In this document: piece by piece, positions 1 through 5,096 of the stretch
Layout of the letters: the number at the start of each line of letters is the position of its first letter
Numbering within the stretch: position 1 is the first letter of the stretch
IMG/VR virus record: IMGVR_UViG_3300042549_005935
Coordinates: 1 to 24,056 of that record
DNA from: a virus
Length of the DNA stretch: 24,056 nucleotides
Reading direction: 5' to 3' (one strand)
Translations under genes and position numbers: made by a program
The notes under the pieces: model-generated
What the model was told of the DNA's origin: nothing
The model's database searches: none
What the model saw: the letters and a program-made list of their open reading frames with translations, nothing else

Positions 1-54
1 TAACCCCCACCCCCATCACAAAGCCAAACTTTTTATCGAAAAAGGATATACAAG

Positions 55-110
55 GGGGGCGTAGGGGGAACCCCCTCCCCCGCGGGGGGCTTGGCTTTCG
101 GGGGCCCCCT
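55..110. repeat. Cluster of G/C homopolymer palindromes
   Basis: Three back-to-back G/C palindromes are visible: AGGGGGAACCCCCT at 63-76, CCCCCGCGGGGGG at 77-89, and GGGGGCCCCC at 100-109. The first two could act as a terminator for a gene left of the window, although no T-run follows. The third lies inside the spacer of the first promoter. Apart from this and the promoter, positions 1-142 hold nothing I can assign. Confidence 0.5.
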
Positions 111-121
111 TATTATATTTA
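90..121 (+). promoter_or_regulatory. Bacteroidota-type promoter P1
   Basis: CTTG at 90-93, 20 nt spacer, TATATTTA at 114-121, then a TATAAT-containing leader. It drives the AT-hook gene at 143. The spacer carries a perfect GGGGGCCCCC palindrome. Confidence 0.75.
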
Positions 122-142
122 GGTATAATAAAATAAAAACAC

Positions 143-457
143 ATGGAAAAAACAACAGGAAAACGGGGTAGGCCAAAAGGGTCTGGTAAGAAAGATAAAA
201 TAGAAAAAGTAATCTCCATTTCCCCTTCAGGAGGAAAAAAAAGAGGAAGAAAAAAATTAGAAAAAATTAAAGTTGCCCCTGTAGAGGTATCACTGGATGG
301 AGAGGTAGAAGGAACAGCGGTGGAGAAGTTGAAGGTGTTTTCACTCCAGGTCCAGAAGATGAATGACACTCTGGACCACGAGCCCTACAGGATGGACCTG
401 CGCCAGCGCAGAACGGAGGTCATAGCGCGCATGTGCTACTTGATTGAAACGCTATAA
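143..457 (+). CDS. Small basic protein with two AT-hook-like motifs
   Basis: This 104-residue protein of unknown function has a strongly basic N-terminal half. It contains two AT-hook-like stretches, KRGRPKGSGKK (residues 7-17) and GGKKRGRKK (about 31-39). AT hooks bind the minor groove of A/T-rich DNA, so a DNA-binding or nucleoid-associated role is plausible, but that is inference from the motif alone. The C-terminal half is an ordinary charged, probably helical segment. The start follows its own promoter P1 after an A-rich leader with no Shine-Dalgarno. Base use changes inside the gene: the first half is A-rich and the second half, from about 350, is clearly richer in G+C. It is one of three genes here with such motifs. 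Confidence 0.7.
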   Translation: MEKTTGKRGRPKGSGKKDKIEKVISISPSGGKKRGRKKLEKIKVAPVEVSLDGEVEGTAVEKLKVFSLQVQKMNDTLDHEPYRMDLRQRRTEVIARMCYLIETL

Positions 458-476
458 CAGCGGGTTACTTGACAGA

Positions 477-507
477 CTAGGCGCCGTGCGGCAACTGCGG
501 CGCCTAG
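477..507 (+). terminator. Long GC-rich inverted repeat, possible terminator
   Basis: A perfect 10-bp inverted repeat (CTAGGCGCCG at 477-486 and CGGCGCCTAG at 498-507) surrounds an 11-nt loop. No T-run follows, so termination is uncertain. Downstream, 508-572 is purine-rich with partial repeats of GGGAGAA and ACAAGC and no visible gene. Confidence 0.5.
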
Positions 508-572
508 GAGGAACAAGCGCTTTATCCCTAGGGAGAACAAGCAGGGAGAATGGGTAGGAGGATCGGGTAGGG

Positions 573-604
573 CTTGGCCTAGGGGGAAAGGGATGTTATA
601 TTTA
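573..604 (+). promoter_or_regulatory. Bacteroidota-type promoter P2
   Basis: CTTG at 573-576, 20 nt spacer, TATATTTA at 597-604. It drives the gene at 625. The leader ends in AAGGTT directly before ATG, not in the AATTAAAAA..ACACATG form used by most early genes. Confidence 0.75.
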
Positions 605-624
605 GGAAAATAAAAATTAAGGTT

Positions 625-1086
625 ATGGAAGATTACACTAGGGAGATCAAGCTGAAGGTAGCTAAGTTAATGGTGGAAGAAAAAAGAGCATGGGAAAACA
701 CCTACAAGGACAGGGAGCCAACCCAGTTTGAGAAGGACGCCTACGAGATGTACAAAAATGAAAAAGAAGAGGAGATTCAAAGAACCATTCCCCACGGCCA
801 GAAATTGACTATCTGCATAAGTGGGTGCGCCAAAGGGGAGCTATGCCACTCAGACATTGAGTTCTCACTCAAGGAAGAATTTAAGGCAGGCGAAGGGATC
901 CAGTATGACAGCGAGGGAGGTCAGTTTTGGGTGTATGTTAAGCCATCACTAGTGCAGAAGGTGTTAAGGCATATTGATTATCACTTCCCAGGTCAAATAG
1001 ACCTGAATGTAAGCCCAAATGATTATGCTAATAACCCGTGGTTCCAGAATTGGGCCCAGGCTGAGAGATACTTGGCAGCCAACTAG
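625..1086 (+). CDS. Hypothetical early phage protein, 153 aa
   Basis: I do not recognise this protein. Residues 1-55 are highly charged and probably helical (rich in K and E). Residues 60-153 look like a compact mixed alpha/beta domain with two cysteines close together (ICISGCAKG) and aromatic patches near the C-terminus. There is no signal peptide or membrane segment. It is transcribed from its own promoter P2 and ends just before a good hairpin terminator at 1096-1122, so it is probably monocistronic. Its codons are visibly richer in G and C than those of the genes that follow, which may reflect separate acquisition. Function unknown. Confidence 0.75.
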   Translation: MEDYTREIKLKVAKLMVEEKRAWENTYKDREPTQFEKDAYEMYKNEKEEEIQRTIPHGQKLTICISGCAKGELCHSDIEFSLKEEFKAGEGIQYDSEGGQFWVYVKPSLVQKVLRHIDYHFPGQIDLNVSPNDYANNPWFQNWAQAERYLAAN

Positions 1087-1095
1087 AGACAGTGG

Positions 1096-1122
1096 TGGGC
1101 GCCGTGGCGCCTGCTCTTTTTT
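1096..1122 (+). terminator. Intrinsic terminator after the 625-1086 gene
   Basis: Stem GGCGC/GCGCC with loop CGTG (1098-1111), followed within six bases by TTTTTT (1117-1122). It begins 12 nt after the stop codon. The stretch 1123-1244 holds no gene I can support. Confidence 0.8.
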
Positions 1123-1244
1123 CTAGTCTGGTTGATCCTCAATTACTACTAGCTTCAGTGATTTTCGGCATCGAGCCAATGTGTCGTCTTCGCGATTGAA
1201 ATTCTATTATAAATATATAAGGGAGAAACCTTTGTCACCTTTTG

Positions 1245-1276
1245 TTTGGCTCCTGTATAATTGTTTGTTATGTTTA
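1245..1276 (+). promoter_or_regulatory. Bacteroidota-type promoter P3
   Basis: TTTG at 1245-1248, 20 nt spacer, TATGTTTA at 1269-1276. The promoter lies inside the longest open frame upstream, which shows that translation of the next gene starts at 1301 and not earlier. Confidence 0.75.
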
Positions 1277-1300
1277 GCCATAATTAAAAAACATAAAAAT

Positions 1301-1639
1301 ATGGAAAAGTTTAAAAATGTGGTTGATGCAAATGTTGGAATTGGAAATGTTATTAATGGGTTGATTTTAGGTAATATGGAGACAGATTATACAAGTTATG
1401 AGATTGGAGAGAAAATAGTTTATAATTTTATGATGGATGATGATTTTAGTTATTGGGAGGGATTAAATAAAAATGAGATTAAGGAGTTTGTAGGTGAAGG
1501 TGTTTGTTTAGAGGATAAAGAGTTAAGTGATATTTGGGGGAAGGATATTTGGTATAATGTTAGTATTAAGAATTATAGTGAATGTGAGAGTTTAATAGTT
1601 GAGTTTTTGGCAGATGAGACTATGTGTGAAAAGATTTAG
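1301..1639 (+). CDS. Hypothetical acidic early protein, cytosine-depleted gene
   Basis: This 112-residue acidic protein has no recognised family. I chose the ATG at 1301 because it sits just behind promoter P3 with the usual A-rich leader; the open frame extends upstream to 1181 but would span the promoter. The coding strand holds only 5 cytosines in 339 bases. As a result Pro, Gln, His and Arg are absent, Leu and Ser are encoded without C, and the protein is dominated by D, E, N, V, I, G and Y. No membrane segment or catalytic motif is visible. A GC hairpin follows the stop. The gene at 5097 has the same depletion. Confidence 0.7.
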   Translation: MEKFKNVVDANVGIGNVINGLILGNMETDYTSYEIGEKIVYNFMMDDDFSYWEGLNKNEIKEFVGEGVCLEDKELSDIWGKDIWYNVSIKNYSECESLIVEFLADETMCEKI

Positions 1640-1642
1640 GTA

Positions 1643-1662
1643 AGAGGGGTTTAACCCCCTCT
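1643..1662 (+). terminator. Hairpin between genes
   Basis: AGAGGGG and CCCCTCT pair around a short TTTAAC loop directly after the stop codon. No long T-run follows. It probably separates the 1301 gene from promoter P4. Confidence 0.55.
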
Positions 1663-1671
1663 CCACTCATG

Positions 1672-1703
1672 TTTGGCTTTGCGGAACAGGGATGTTATAT
1701 TTA
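1672..1703 (+). promoter_or_regulatory. Bacteroidota-type promoter P4
   Basis: TTTG at 1672-1675, 20 nt spacer, TATATTTA at 1696-1703, then the TATAATTAAAAA leader. It drives the gene at 1728. Confidence 0.8.
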
Positions 1704-1727
1704 AGTATAATTAAAAATTAATAACAC

Positions 1728-1925
1728 ATGACAGTACAAGAATTAATCGAAGAATTGACCAGATTAAAAGATGCAGGATTTGGTGAAACAGAATTAGTAT
1801 TATCAGTTACAGACCACACTGATTGGACTTATAATTTAGATTTTCCAGGATTTGAAATTGGTAATGTGTTTGATGATGATTTTGATGGTTTAACTGATTA
1901 TGGTATTTGTGAGGTGAGTATTTAA
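1728..1925 (+). CDS. Small acidic hypothetical protein, 65 aa
   Basis: This is a short acidic protein. Its N-terminal helix (TVQELIEELTRL) followed by a beta strand (ELVLSV) resembles many small phage proteins of unknown role built around a 'helix then V-x-hydrophobic strand' unit. The C-terminal half is rich in aspartate (FDDDFDG at about residues 48-54) and low in cytosine at the DNA level. It is transcribed alone from promoter P4, and the next gene has its own promoter. Function unknown; a cytosolic host-takeover factor would fit the context but is not shown by the sequence. Confidence 0.65.
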   Translation: MTVQELIEELTRLKDAGFGETELVLSVTDHTDWTYNLDFPGFEIGNVFDDDFDGLTDYGICEVSI

Positions 1926-1942
1926 ACTCCCTCACCACTTTG

Positions 1943-1974
1943 TTTGGCTCTCGGAGAGAGTGATGTTATATTCA
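1943..1974 (+). promoter_or_regulatory. Bacteroidota-type promoter P5
   Basis: TTTG at 1943-1946, 20 nt spacer, TATATTCA at 1967-1974, TATAATTAAAAA leader. It drives the gene at 1998. Confidence 0.8.
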
Positions 1975-1997
1975 GGTATAATTAAAAACACATAAAA

Positions 1998-2177
1998 ATG
2001 AAAAGAACGTATTTATTTTTCCCAAACCCACAAGACATTTATTTCAATTTTAGTATTACTTGTTATAGAGAAGATTTAAACCAAGAATTACTTAACGAAG
2101 AGTTGTTGGATCCAGGTATGAGTTATATACAAATGGGGTGGGTTATTTTTGAGGATGGTAAAATGATACAAGGGTAA
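1998..2177 (+). CDS. Small early protein, paralogue of the 7764 gene
   Basis: A 59-residue protein starting at the ATG after promoter P5. It shares a common pattern with the protein at 7764-7958: TYL-x-F near the start, an aspartate-isoleucine pair, I-x-C, LNQ-x-L, EEL, and a C-terminal WVIF-x-D. The two are therefore likely paralogues within this window. The family is not one I can name. No membrane segment or catalytic motif is visible. The shared tryptophan-containing C-terminus suggests a small alpha/beta fold. It is monocistronic, with the next promoter starting 17 bases after its stop codon. Confidence 0.7.
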   Translation: MKRTYLFFPNPQDIYFNFSITCYREDLNQELLNEELLDPGMSYIQMGWVIFEDGKMIQG

Positions 2178-2193
2178 CTTATGTTACCTCTTG

Positions 2194-2225
2194 TTTGGCC
2201 TTCAGGTCAGACGATATTATATTCA
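2194..2225 (+). promoter_or_regulatory. Bacteroidota-type promoter P6
   Basis: TTTG at 2194-2197, 20 nt spacer, TATATTCA at 2218-2225. It drives the RadA-like gene at 2250. Confidence 0.8.
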
Positions 2226-2249
2226 GTTCATAATAATTAACACACACAA

Positions 2250-3062
2250 ATGAAAAATTTAGTAATTGCAAAAAGAGGTAAAGGTCGCCCAAAAAAGAAC
2301 CAACCGGTTGCTCAAGTAGCGTTCGACCCAAAATCAGTTCAAATATTTAAAGGATCAGATTTGACGTTTGGTGAAGCAGTATTTCGCCCCATGTCGACTG
2401 GAACGTTAATGGATTCGATTTTATCAACAGATAAGGGTTTGATGCCAGCTGTTAATATGATTATCTGTGGTGGTCCAGGCTCTGGTAAGAGTACAGTAGT
2501 GTTAGATATGTTGTCTAAACTTGCTTCTAGAGGTAAAAAGGTATTGTTTGTAAGTGGTGAGATGGACGAAATTGGTCACTTCAAATATTGTAAACGTATG
2601 CCTGGTTTTAAAGTGGTTCCAACATTGTTTTTGAAGAACTATACTGAGACAGTTAAGGAAACTATGGAGTATGTGTTCGACCAAGGTTATGATGTGATCG
2701 CAATTGACAGTATTGCGGAGGTAATTGAAATGTATAAGGACACTTACCGTACAACTGAAAGCGCTGCGGAGTTATGGTTTTTGAACTTACAATCGGCAGT
2801 TAAGAAAGGTGGTAACAAATTAAAAAAGTATACATCATTCATTAATATTCAACAAGTAACTAAAGCAGGTGATTTTGCAGGTAGTAACCGATTGAAACAT
2901 ATGACTGAAGCAATGTGTCATATTGATCGAATTAAAGGTAGTGATAGTAGAAAGATTTACTTTAGTAAAAACAGAGATTGTGATACTGAATCATATATCA
3001 AATATAGAATTGGATTCAGTAAGGTAGAGTACAGTTTGCCAGATGCAGACGACGAGGAATAA
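2250..3062 (+). CDS. RadA/Sms-like RecA-fold ATPase, core domain only
   Basis: This 270-residue P-loop ATPase has the layout of the RadA/Sms branch of the RecA superfamily. Walker A GGPGSGKS is at residues 74-81, VSGEMDE (the SGE of RadA) at 102-108, and Walker B DVIAIDS at 148-154. QVTKAGDFAG then continues to LKHM at 202-218, close to RadA's HVTK-x-G-x-IAGP..LEHM. A KNR triplet follows at 240-242. RadA works in recombination, branch migration and loading of replicative helicases. Unlike bacterial RadA (about 450 residues) it lacks the N-terminal four-cysteine zinc finger and the C-terminal Lon-like domain. Instead it starts with a basic KRGKGRPKK stretch (8-16) that resembles an AT hook. 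A role in phage DNA replication or recombination is likely; a KaiC-like or UvsX-like assignment is less well supported. Confidence 0.85.
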   Translation: MKNLVIAKRGKGRPKKNQPVAQVAFDPKSVQIFKGSDLTFGEAVFRPMSTGTLMDSILSTDKGLMPAVNMIICGGPGSGKSTVVLDMLSKLASRGKKVLFVSGEMDEIGHFKYCKRMPGFKVVPTLFLKNYTETVKETMEYVFDQGYDVIAIDSIAEVIEMYKDTYRTTESAAELWFLNLQSAVKKGGNKLKKYTSFINIQQVTKAGDFAGSNRLKHMTEAMCHIDRIKGSDSRKIYFSKNRDCDTESYIKYRIGFSKVEYSLPDADDEE

Positions 3063-3066
3063 AAGT

Positions 3067-3113
3067 GTGTGTTTTTTAATTATAGGAAGGGTGGGCCGTT
3101 TACGGCCCCTCTT
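3067..3113 (+). terminator. Repeat-plus-hairpin unit, probable terminator
   Basis: An 18-base repeat GTGTGTTTTTTAATTATA (3067-3084) precedes a hairpin GGGCCG-TTTA-CGGCCC (3093-3108) and CTCTTT. The same 18-mer precedes another hairpin at 6645. Placement after the RadA-like gene suits a terminator. Confidence 0.6.
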
Positions 3114-3123
3114 TCGTGTTATG

Positions 3124-3155
3124 TTTGGCCTCTGGGAAGAATGATGTTATATTCA
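3124..3155 (+). promoter_or_regulatory. Bacteroidota-type promoter P7
   Basis: TTTG at 3124-3127, 20 nt spacer, TATATTCA at 3148-3155. It sets the start of the next gene at 3180. Confidence 0.8.
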
Positions 3156-3179
3156 ATCATAATTAAAAAATATAAACAT

Positions 3180-3407
3180 ATGGCAAAGATTATCAAAACA
3201 GCAACAGTTAAAAAACCAAGAGCAAAACGTTCATTTAAAGTAGGGGAATCAGTTAAATGGTCCACAATTGAATTAATCCGAAATGGTCTTTTTGGGGAAA
3301 TAGATTGGGTAGGAAAAATAGTTAAGGTAAGACCCACTACGGTCCATTGTATAGATAAAGATGGAGATATATGGTCAGTGAATAAAAAAGAGGTTTATAA
3401 TGTGTAA
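3180..3407 (+). CDS. Small basic hypothetical protein, SH3-like
   Basis: A 75-residue protein beginning at the ATG behind promoter P7; an in-frame upstream start at 3069 would overlap the promoter and is rejected. Residues 1-18 are strongly basic (KKPRAKRSFK). The rest reads as successive beta strands: VGESVKWS, then GKIVKVRPTTVHCIDKDG, then DIWSVNKKEV. This resembles a small SH3- or KOW-like beta barrel, with 'G-x-I-V-K-V' and 'V-x-x-x-D-G-D-x-W' turns. A nucleic-acid or ribosome-binding role is possible by analogy with such folds but is inference. The gene is monocistronic, with promoter P8 immediately downstream. Confidence 0.65.
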   Translation: MAKIIKTATVKKPRAKRSFKVGESVKWSTIELIRNGLFGEIDWVGKIVKVRPTTVHCIDKDGDIWSVNKKEVYNV

Positions 3408-3414
3408 CCTCTTG

Positions 3415-3446
3415 TTTGGCCTAACGGGACAGGGATGTTATATTCA
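3415..3446 (+). promoter_or_regulatory. Bacteroidota-type promoter P8
   Basis: TTTG at 3415-3418, 20 nt spacer, TATATTCA at 3439-3446. It drives the gene at 3468. Confidence 0.8.
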
Positions 3447-3467
3447 GGTATAATTAAAAATAGATAT

Positions 3468-3737
3468 ATGAAAAATTTAGTAATTGAACCAGGTAAAAGA
3501 GCAGAACAATCAATCCACGCCCGTGTTGGCTGGTTAATCGGATCTATTAAGGGTGCTATTTCTTACTCCAATATGGATGAGACGGCTTTTAAGGTGCTAG
3601 TAACGGCTTTAATGGAGGTACTAGACCCAAATAACGCCTTTGACGCACTTCAGATTAAACAACTTATAGCCGTTGCTGAGCAGAAAGGATTTAATGTTTC
3701 AGAAGTGGTAAAAGAAGTGAATCTTATCCACGAATAA
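3468..3737 (+). CDS. Hypothetical helical early protein, 89 aa
   Basis: The start is the ATG at 3468 after promoter P8, not the in-frame ATG at 3435 that lies inside the promoter. The first six residues, MKNLVI, are identical to those of the RadA-like protein at 2250, which may reflect a duplicated 5' gene end. The remainder is predicted to be mostly helical with a pattern of hydrophobic residues. There is no membrane segment and no recognisable catalytic motif. Codon use is balanced, in contrast to its cytosine-poor neighbours. Function unknown. Confidence 0.65.
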   Translation: MKNLVIEPGKRAEQSIHARVGWLIGSIKGAISYSNMDETAFKVLVTALMEVLDPNNAFDALQIKQLIAVAEQKGFNVSEVVKEVNLIHE

Positions 3738-3738
3738 G

Positions 3739-3770
3739 TTTGGCTATGTTAGGATTGGATGTTATATTAA
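3739..3770 (+). promoter_or_regulatory. Bacteroidota-type promoter P9
   Basis: TTTG at 3739-3742, directly after the preceding stop codon, 20 nt spacer, TATATTAA at 3763-3770. It probably drives the small basic gene at 3807 and the tRNA island behind it. Confidence 0.75.
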
Positions 3771-3806
3771 ATCATAAATAATAAAAACAAATAAATAATA
3801 AAGGTT

Positions 3807-3965
3807 ATGTCACAAAAAGGAAGACCAATCAAAGAGGGTAGCGCACGTCAAGCACGTCTAGCAGCCCGCGCAGCACGAGCTGCAGCAAATGGAGGAGTTA
3901 TTAAACGTGGACGCCCAGCCAAACCAAAGGCAGAGCAAACAGAAGCGGCTACTCCAGAGGCGTAA
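3807..3965 (+). CDS. Small Ala/Arg-rich AT-hook-like protein, 52 aa
   Basis: A short, highly basic protein, too short for usual gene callers. It opens with QKGRPIKEGSARQAR (residues 3-17), continues with an Ala/Arg-rich helix (about 18-27) and carries a second AT-hook-like KRGRPAKPK (33-41). The composition is like the lysine/alanine-rich tails of histone-like proteins, and a DNA-binding role is inferred from that only. Its ATG lies behind promoter P9 with an AATAAAGGTT leader. The stop codon is only nine bases before the first tRNA-Leu, so the mRNA and tRNAs probably share a transcript that is cut at the tRNA. Confidence 0.7.
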   Translation: MSQKGRPIKEGSARQARLAARAARAAANGGVIKRGRPAKPKAEQTEAATPEA

Positions 3966-3974
3966 GCCTCAAAT

Positions 3975-4060
3975 GGCCGGGTGGTGGAACTGGTAGACAC
4001 GCAGGACTTAAAATCCTGTTGCCAGTAACGGCAGTGCGGGTTCGATTCCCGCCCCGGCTA
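3975..4060 (+). tRNA. tRNA-Leu (anticodon TAA)
   Basis: A complete class II cloverleaf. The acceptor GGCCGGG pairs with CCCGGCT, the anticodon stem AGGA/TCCT holds loop CTTAAAA with anticodon TAA, the variable arm is TTGCCAGTAACGGCAG, and the T arm is GCGGG-TTCGATT-CCCGC. The discriminator is A. The 3' CCA is not fully encoded. Confidence 0.92.
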
Positions 4061-4065
4061 CAAAT

Positions 4066-4147
4066 GCCCTCTTGTTGGAATTGGTAGACATCAATGACTT
4101 AGGATCATTGGCTGTAAGGTGTGGGAGTTCGAGTCTCTCAGGGGGTA
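4066..4147 (+). tRNA. tRNA-Leu (anticodon TAG)
   Basis: A complete class II cloverleaf five bases after the previous tRNA. The acceptor GCCCTCT pairs with AGGGGGT including G.U pairs. The anticodon stem CAATGA/TCATTG holds loop CTTAGGA with anticodon TAG. The T arm is GGGAG-TTCGAGT-CTCTC. The discriminator is A. Confidence 0.9.
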
Positions 4148-4199
4148 CAAAGGAAGCACAAGAGAGTCCTTAATGCGCAAAGAAGATCCTTGTTGTACA

Positions 4200-4215
4200 G
4201 CTCGGAAAGACGAGC
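4200..4215 (+). other. Hairpin ahead of tRNA-like element A
   Basis: Perfect 5-bp stem GCTCG/CGAGC closes a GAAAGA loop. It ends four bases before tRNA-like element A. The 52 bases between the preceding tRNA and this hairpin show no gene. Confidence 0.4.
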
Positions 4216-4219
4216 AACT

Positions 4220-4296
4220 AGTCAGGTGGGCGTAATGAGGGACGGTCCCAAATCCATTTAATGGTTGCTTATCCGGTTCGAGTCCGGCCCTGACTG
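4220..4296 (+). tRNA. Atypical tRNA-like element A
   Basis: The ends are clearly tRNA-like. Acceptor AGTCAGG pairs over 7 bp with CCTGACT, followed by TG. The T arm is CCGG-TTCGAGT-CCGG. A class II-like variable hairpin CCAT-TTA-ATGG is present. Between D region and variable arm, however, I find no 5-bp stem with a 7-nt anticodon loop, only the tight inverted repeat GGGACGGTCCC. The acceptor stem is the same as in elements B and C. It may be a decayed tRNA, an unusual functional tRNA-like RNA, or an interrupted tRNA. No amino acid can be assigned. Confidence 0.55.
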
Positions 4297-4310
4297 CGAG
4301 GAGACTGTTA

Positions 4311-4351
4311 CTAATTCATAGAACCCCTAAGTGCGCGGTGCGTAGAATTAG
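4311..4351 (+). other. Hairpin between tRNA-like elements A and B
   Basis: Perfect 7-bp stem CTAATTC (4311-4317) with GAATTAG (4345-4351) encloses a 27-nt loop. It ends five bases before element B and may be a processing or spacer structure. Confidence 0.4.
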
Positions 4352-4356
4352 AATAT

Positions 4357-4461
4357 AGTCAGGTGGCGGAATTGGTATACGCTAGACAGAGTAGATGGAA
4401 TAGGAAGTACAACGAAATTCTCTGTAAACCCATCATACAGGTTCGAATCCTGTCCTGACTA
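4357..4461 (+). tRNA. Atypical tRNA-like element B (Leu-like ends)
   Basis: Acceptor AGTCAGG/CCTGACT is as in elements A and C. The D arm, GCG-GAATTGGTATA-CGC, is typical of leucine tRNAs, and the T arm is ACAGG-TTCGAAT-CCTGT. In place of a normal anticodon arm there is a long insert. ACAGAG can pair with CTCTGT around 28 nt, while GATGG inside that loop can pair with CCATC in the variable region, so the two helices would form a pseudoknot or compete. No regular anticodon loop is visible. It is 105 nt long, against 76-90 for ordinary tRNAs. Confidence 0.55.
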
Positions 4462-4631
4462 CACAAATGCCAGTAGTTGATTATGAGACTAAAGGGTTGA
4501 TTATGAGACATTTAATCTGGTAATAAACGAGGAAGGCCCTTAGGCAAGGCTATATCAGCGGGAACGTAAGCCTGCTAGACGAAAAACCACTTACTCATGG
4601 GATTCGAACGCGATGCAAAGCGCCCCTAACC

Positions 4632-4660
4632 GAGGCATGGACCTGATCAGTTCATGCCTC
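4632..4660 (+). terminator. Strong hairpin closing the first RNA island
   Basis: GAGGCATG (4632-4639) pairs perfectly with CATGCCTC (4653-4660), extendable by G.U, A-U and C-G pairs. The loop holds the palindrome CTGATCAG. The following ACCCCTTCTT is only moderately T-rich. It is a likely terminator for the tRNA transcript. Confidence 0.6.
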
Positions 4661-4678
4661 ACCCCTTCTTAAGGATAA

Positions 4679-4709
4679 TTTGGCGATTTAAAATTTTATC
4701 GTATATTAG
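4679..4709 (+). promoter_or_regulatory. Bacteroidota-type promoter P10 (19-nt spacer)
   Basis: TTTG at 4679-4682, 19 nt spacer, TATATTAG at 4702-4709. It is the only early promoter here with a spacer other than 20. It drives the HTH gene, whose leader ends in TTAAAGTT-ATG. Confidence 0.65.
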
Positions 4710-4738
4710 ATAATATAAATAATTAACAAATTAAAGTT

Positions 4739-4948
4739 ATGCGTAAATTAAATCGTACAGCAAAATTGGCGTTCTACAATGCACGTCAACGTAAAGGTGA
4801 TACTACTCGCCTAGCAGAGACTACTGGTTACTCAGTTAGCCATGTGTCAAACATCATTAACGGTCGCCGTTCGGTGAACCAAGACGTAGCAAACGCTATG
4901 TACAATATGTCTCGCCGTCGTTTGAAGACGATCGAACTAGTGGGTTAA
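4739..4948 (+). CDS. Small Cro/CI-type HTH DNA-binding protein
   Basis: This 69-residue protein is almost entirely a helix-turn-helix unit of the Cro/CI (XRE) type. TRLAETTGYSVSHVSNIING (residues 23-42) matches the 'LA-x-x-x-G-x-S-x-x-x-V-S-x-I-x-x-G' pattern, with recognition helix SVSHVSNIINGRR. A basic C-terminal tail (SRRRLKT) follows. It most likely binds DNA as a dimer and regulates early phage genes or host genes; the operator is not identified. It has its own promoter, whose spacer is one base shorter than all the others, so expression may differ. A GC hairpin lies downstream. Confidence 0.8.
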   Translation: MRKLNRTAKLAFYNARQRKGDTTRLAETTGYSVSHVSNIINGRRSVNQDVANAMYNMSRRRLKTIELVG

Positions 4949-4977
4949 TACCCCAAGCCATGTGTGTGTTTTTGCAA

Positions 4978-4999
4978 GTGGGACCCAAAGGGGTCCCAC
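4978..4999 (+). terminator. Hairpin terminator after the HTH gene
   Basis: A perfect 9-bp stem GTGGGACCC/GGGTCCCAC surrounds the loop AAAG. Like the hairpins at 3093 and 6671 it follows a GTGTGTGTTTTT stretch (about 4962-4973). The tail CTTGTTT is only weakly T-rich. Confidence 0.65.
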
Positions 5000-5040
5000 C
5001 TTGTTTCCATGTACCTTCCTTAAAGACCCATGTACCATTA

Positions 5041-5072
5041 TTTGGCTTTTGGGGTAAAATTTATTATATTTA
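5041..5072 (+). promoter_or_regulatory. Bacteroidota-type promoter P11
   Basis: TTTG at 5041-5044, 20 nt spacer, TATATTTA at 5065-5072, TATAATTAAAAA leader. It drives the gene at 5097. Confidence 0.8.
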
Positions 5073-5096
5073 GGTATAATTAAAAAATATAATATT

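Larger units (their letters stand above)
4462..4738 (+). ncRNA. Non-coding tract after the tRNA island, possibly structured RNA
   Basis: I see no open frame with a supported start in these 277 bases. The tract holds a 14-base direct repeat GTTGATTATGAGAC (4476-4489 and 4496-4509). It also has a local hairpin AGCGGG/CCTGCT (about 4557-4577) and a strong hairpin at 4632-4660. Promoter P10 lies at its right end. Sequence complexity and G+C are higher than in neighbouring intergenic DNA, which fits a structured transcript continuing from the tRNAs, but no known RNA family is recognised. Confidence 0.35.

Noticed and set aside
1-30. Leftward promoter in reverse orientation
   Set aside because: The reverse complement contains GTTTGGC, but the expected TATATT at 20 bp spacing is not there and the window ends.
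16-369. Open frame on the minus strand opposite the AT-hook gene
   Set aside because: It is a mirror of the A-rich coding strand, giving a Phe/Ser/Pro-rich product without promoter or neighbours. Other minus-strand frames (2502-2684, 3119-3337, 7356-7701, 8938-9234, 10415-10690, 12482-12697, 16006-16212, 18563-18820) are rejected for the same reason.
1181-1300. Upstream start for the 1301 gene
   Set aside because: The extra 40 codons cover the -33 and -7 boxes of promoter P3, and their composition differs sharply from the body of the gene.
4462-4520. CRISPR-like array
   Set aside because: Only two copies of a 14-base repeat with a 6-base gap are present; there are no spacers of regular length and no cas genes.
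4148-4738. Group I intron or tmRNA in the first RNA island
   Set aside because: Short pieces such as AGAGAGTCC and GCGGGAAC recall group I intron core segments, but I could not assemble the P3-P8 pairings or splice sites, and no tmRNA tag frame ending in an Ala-rich signal is present.
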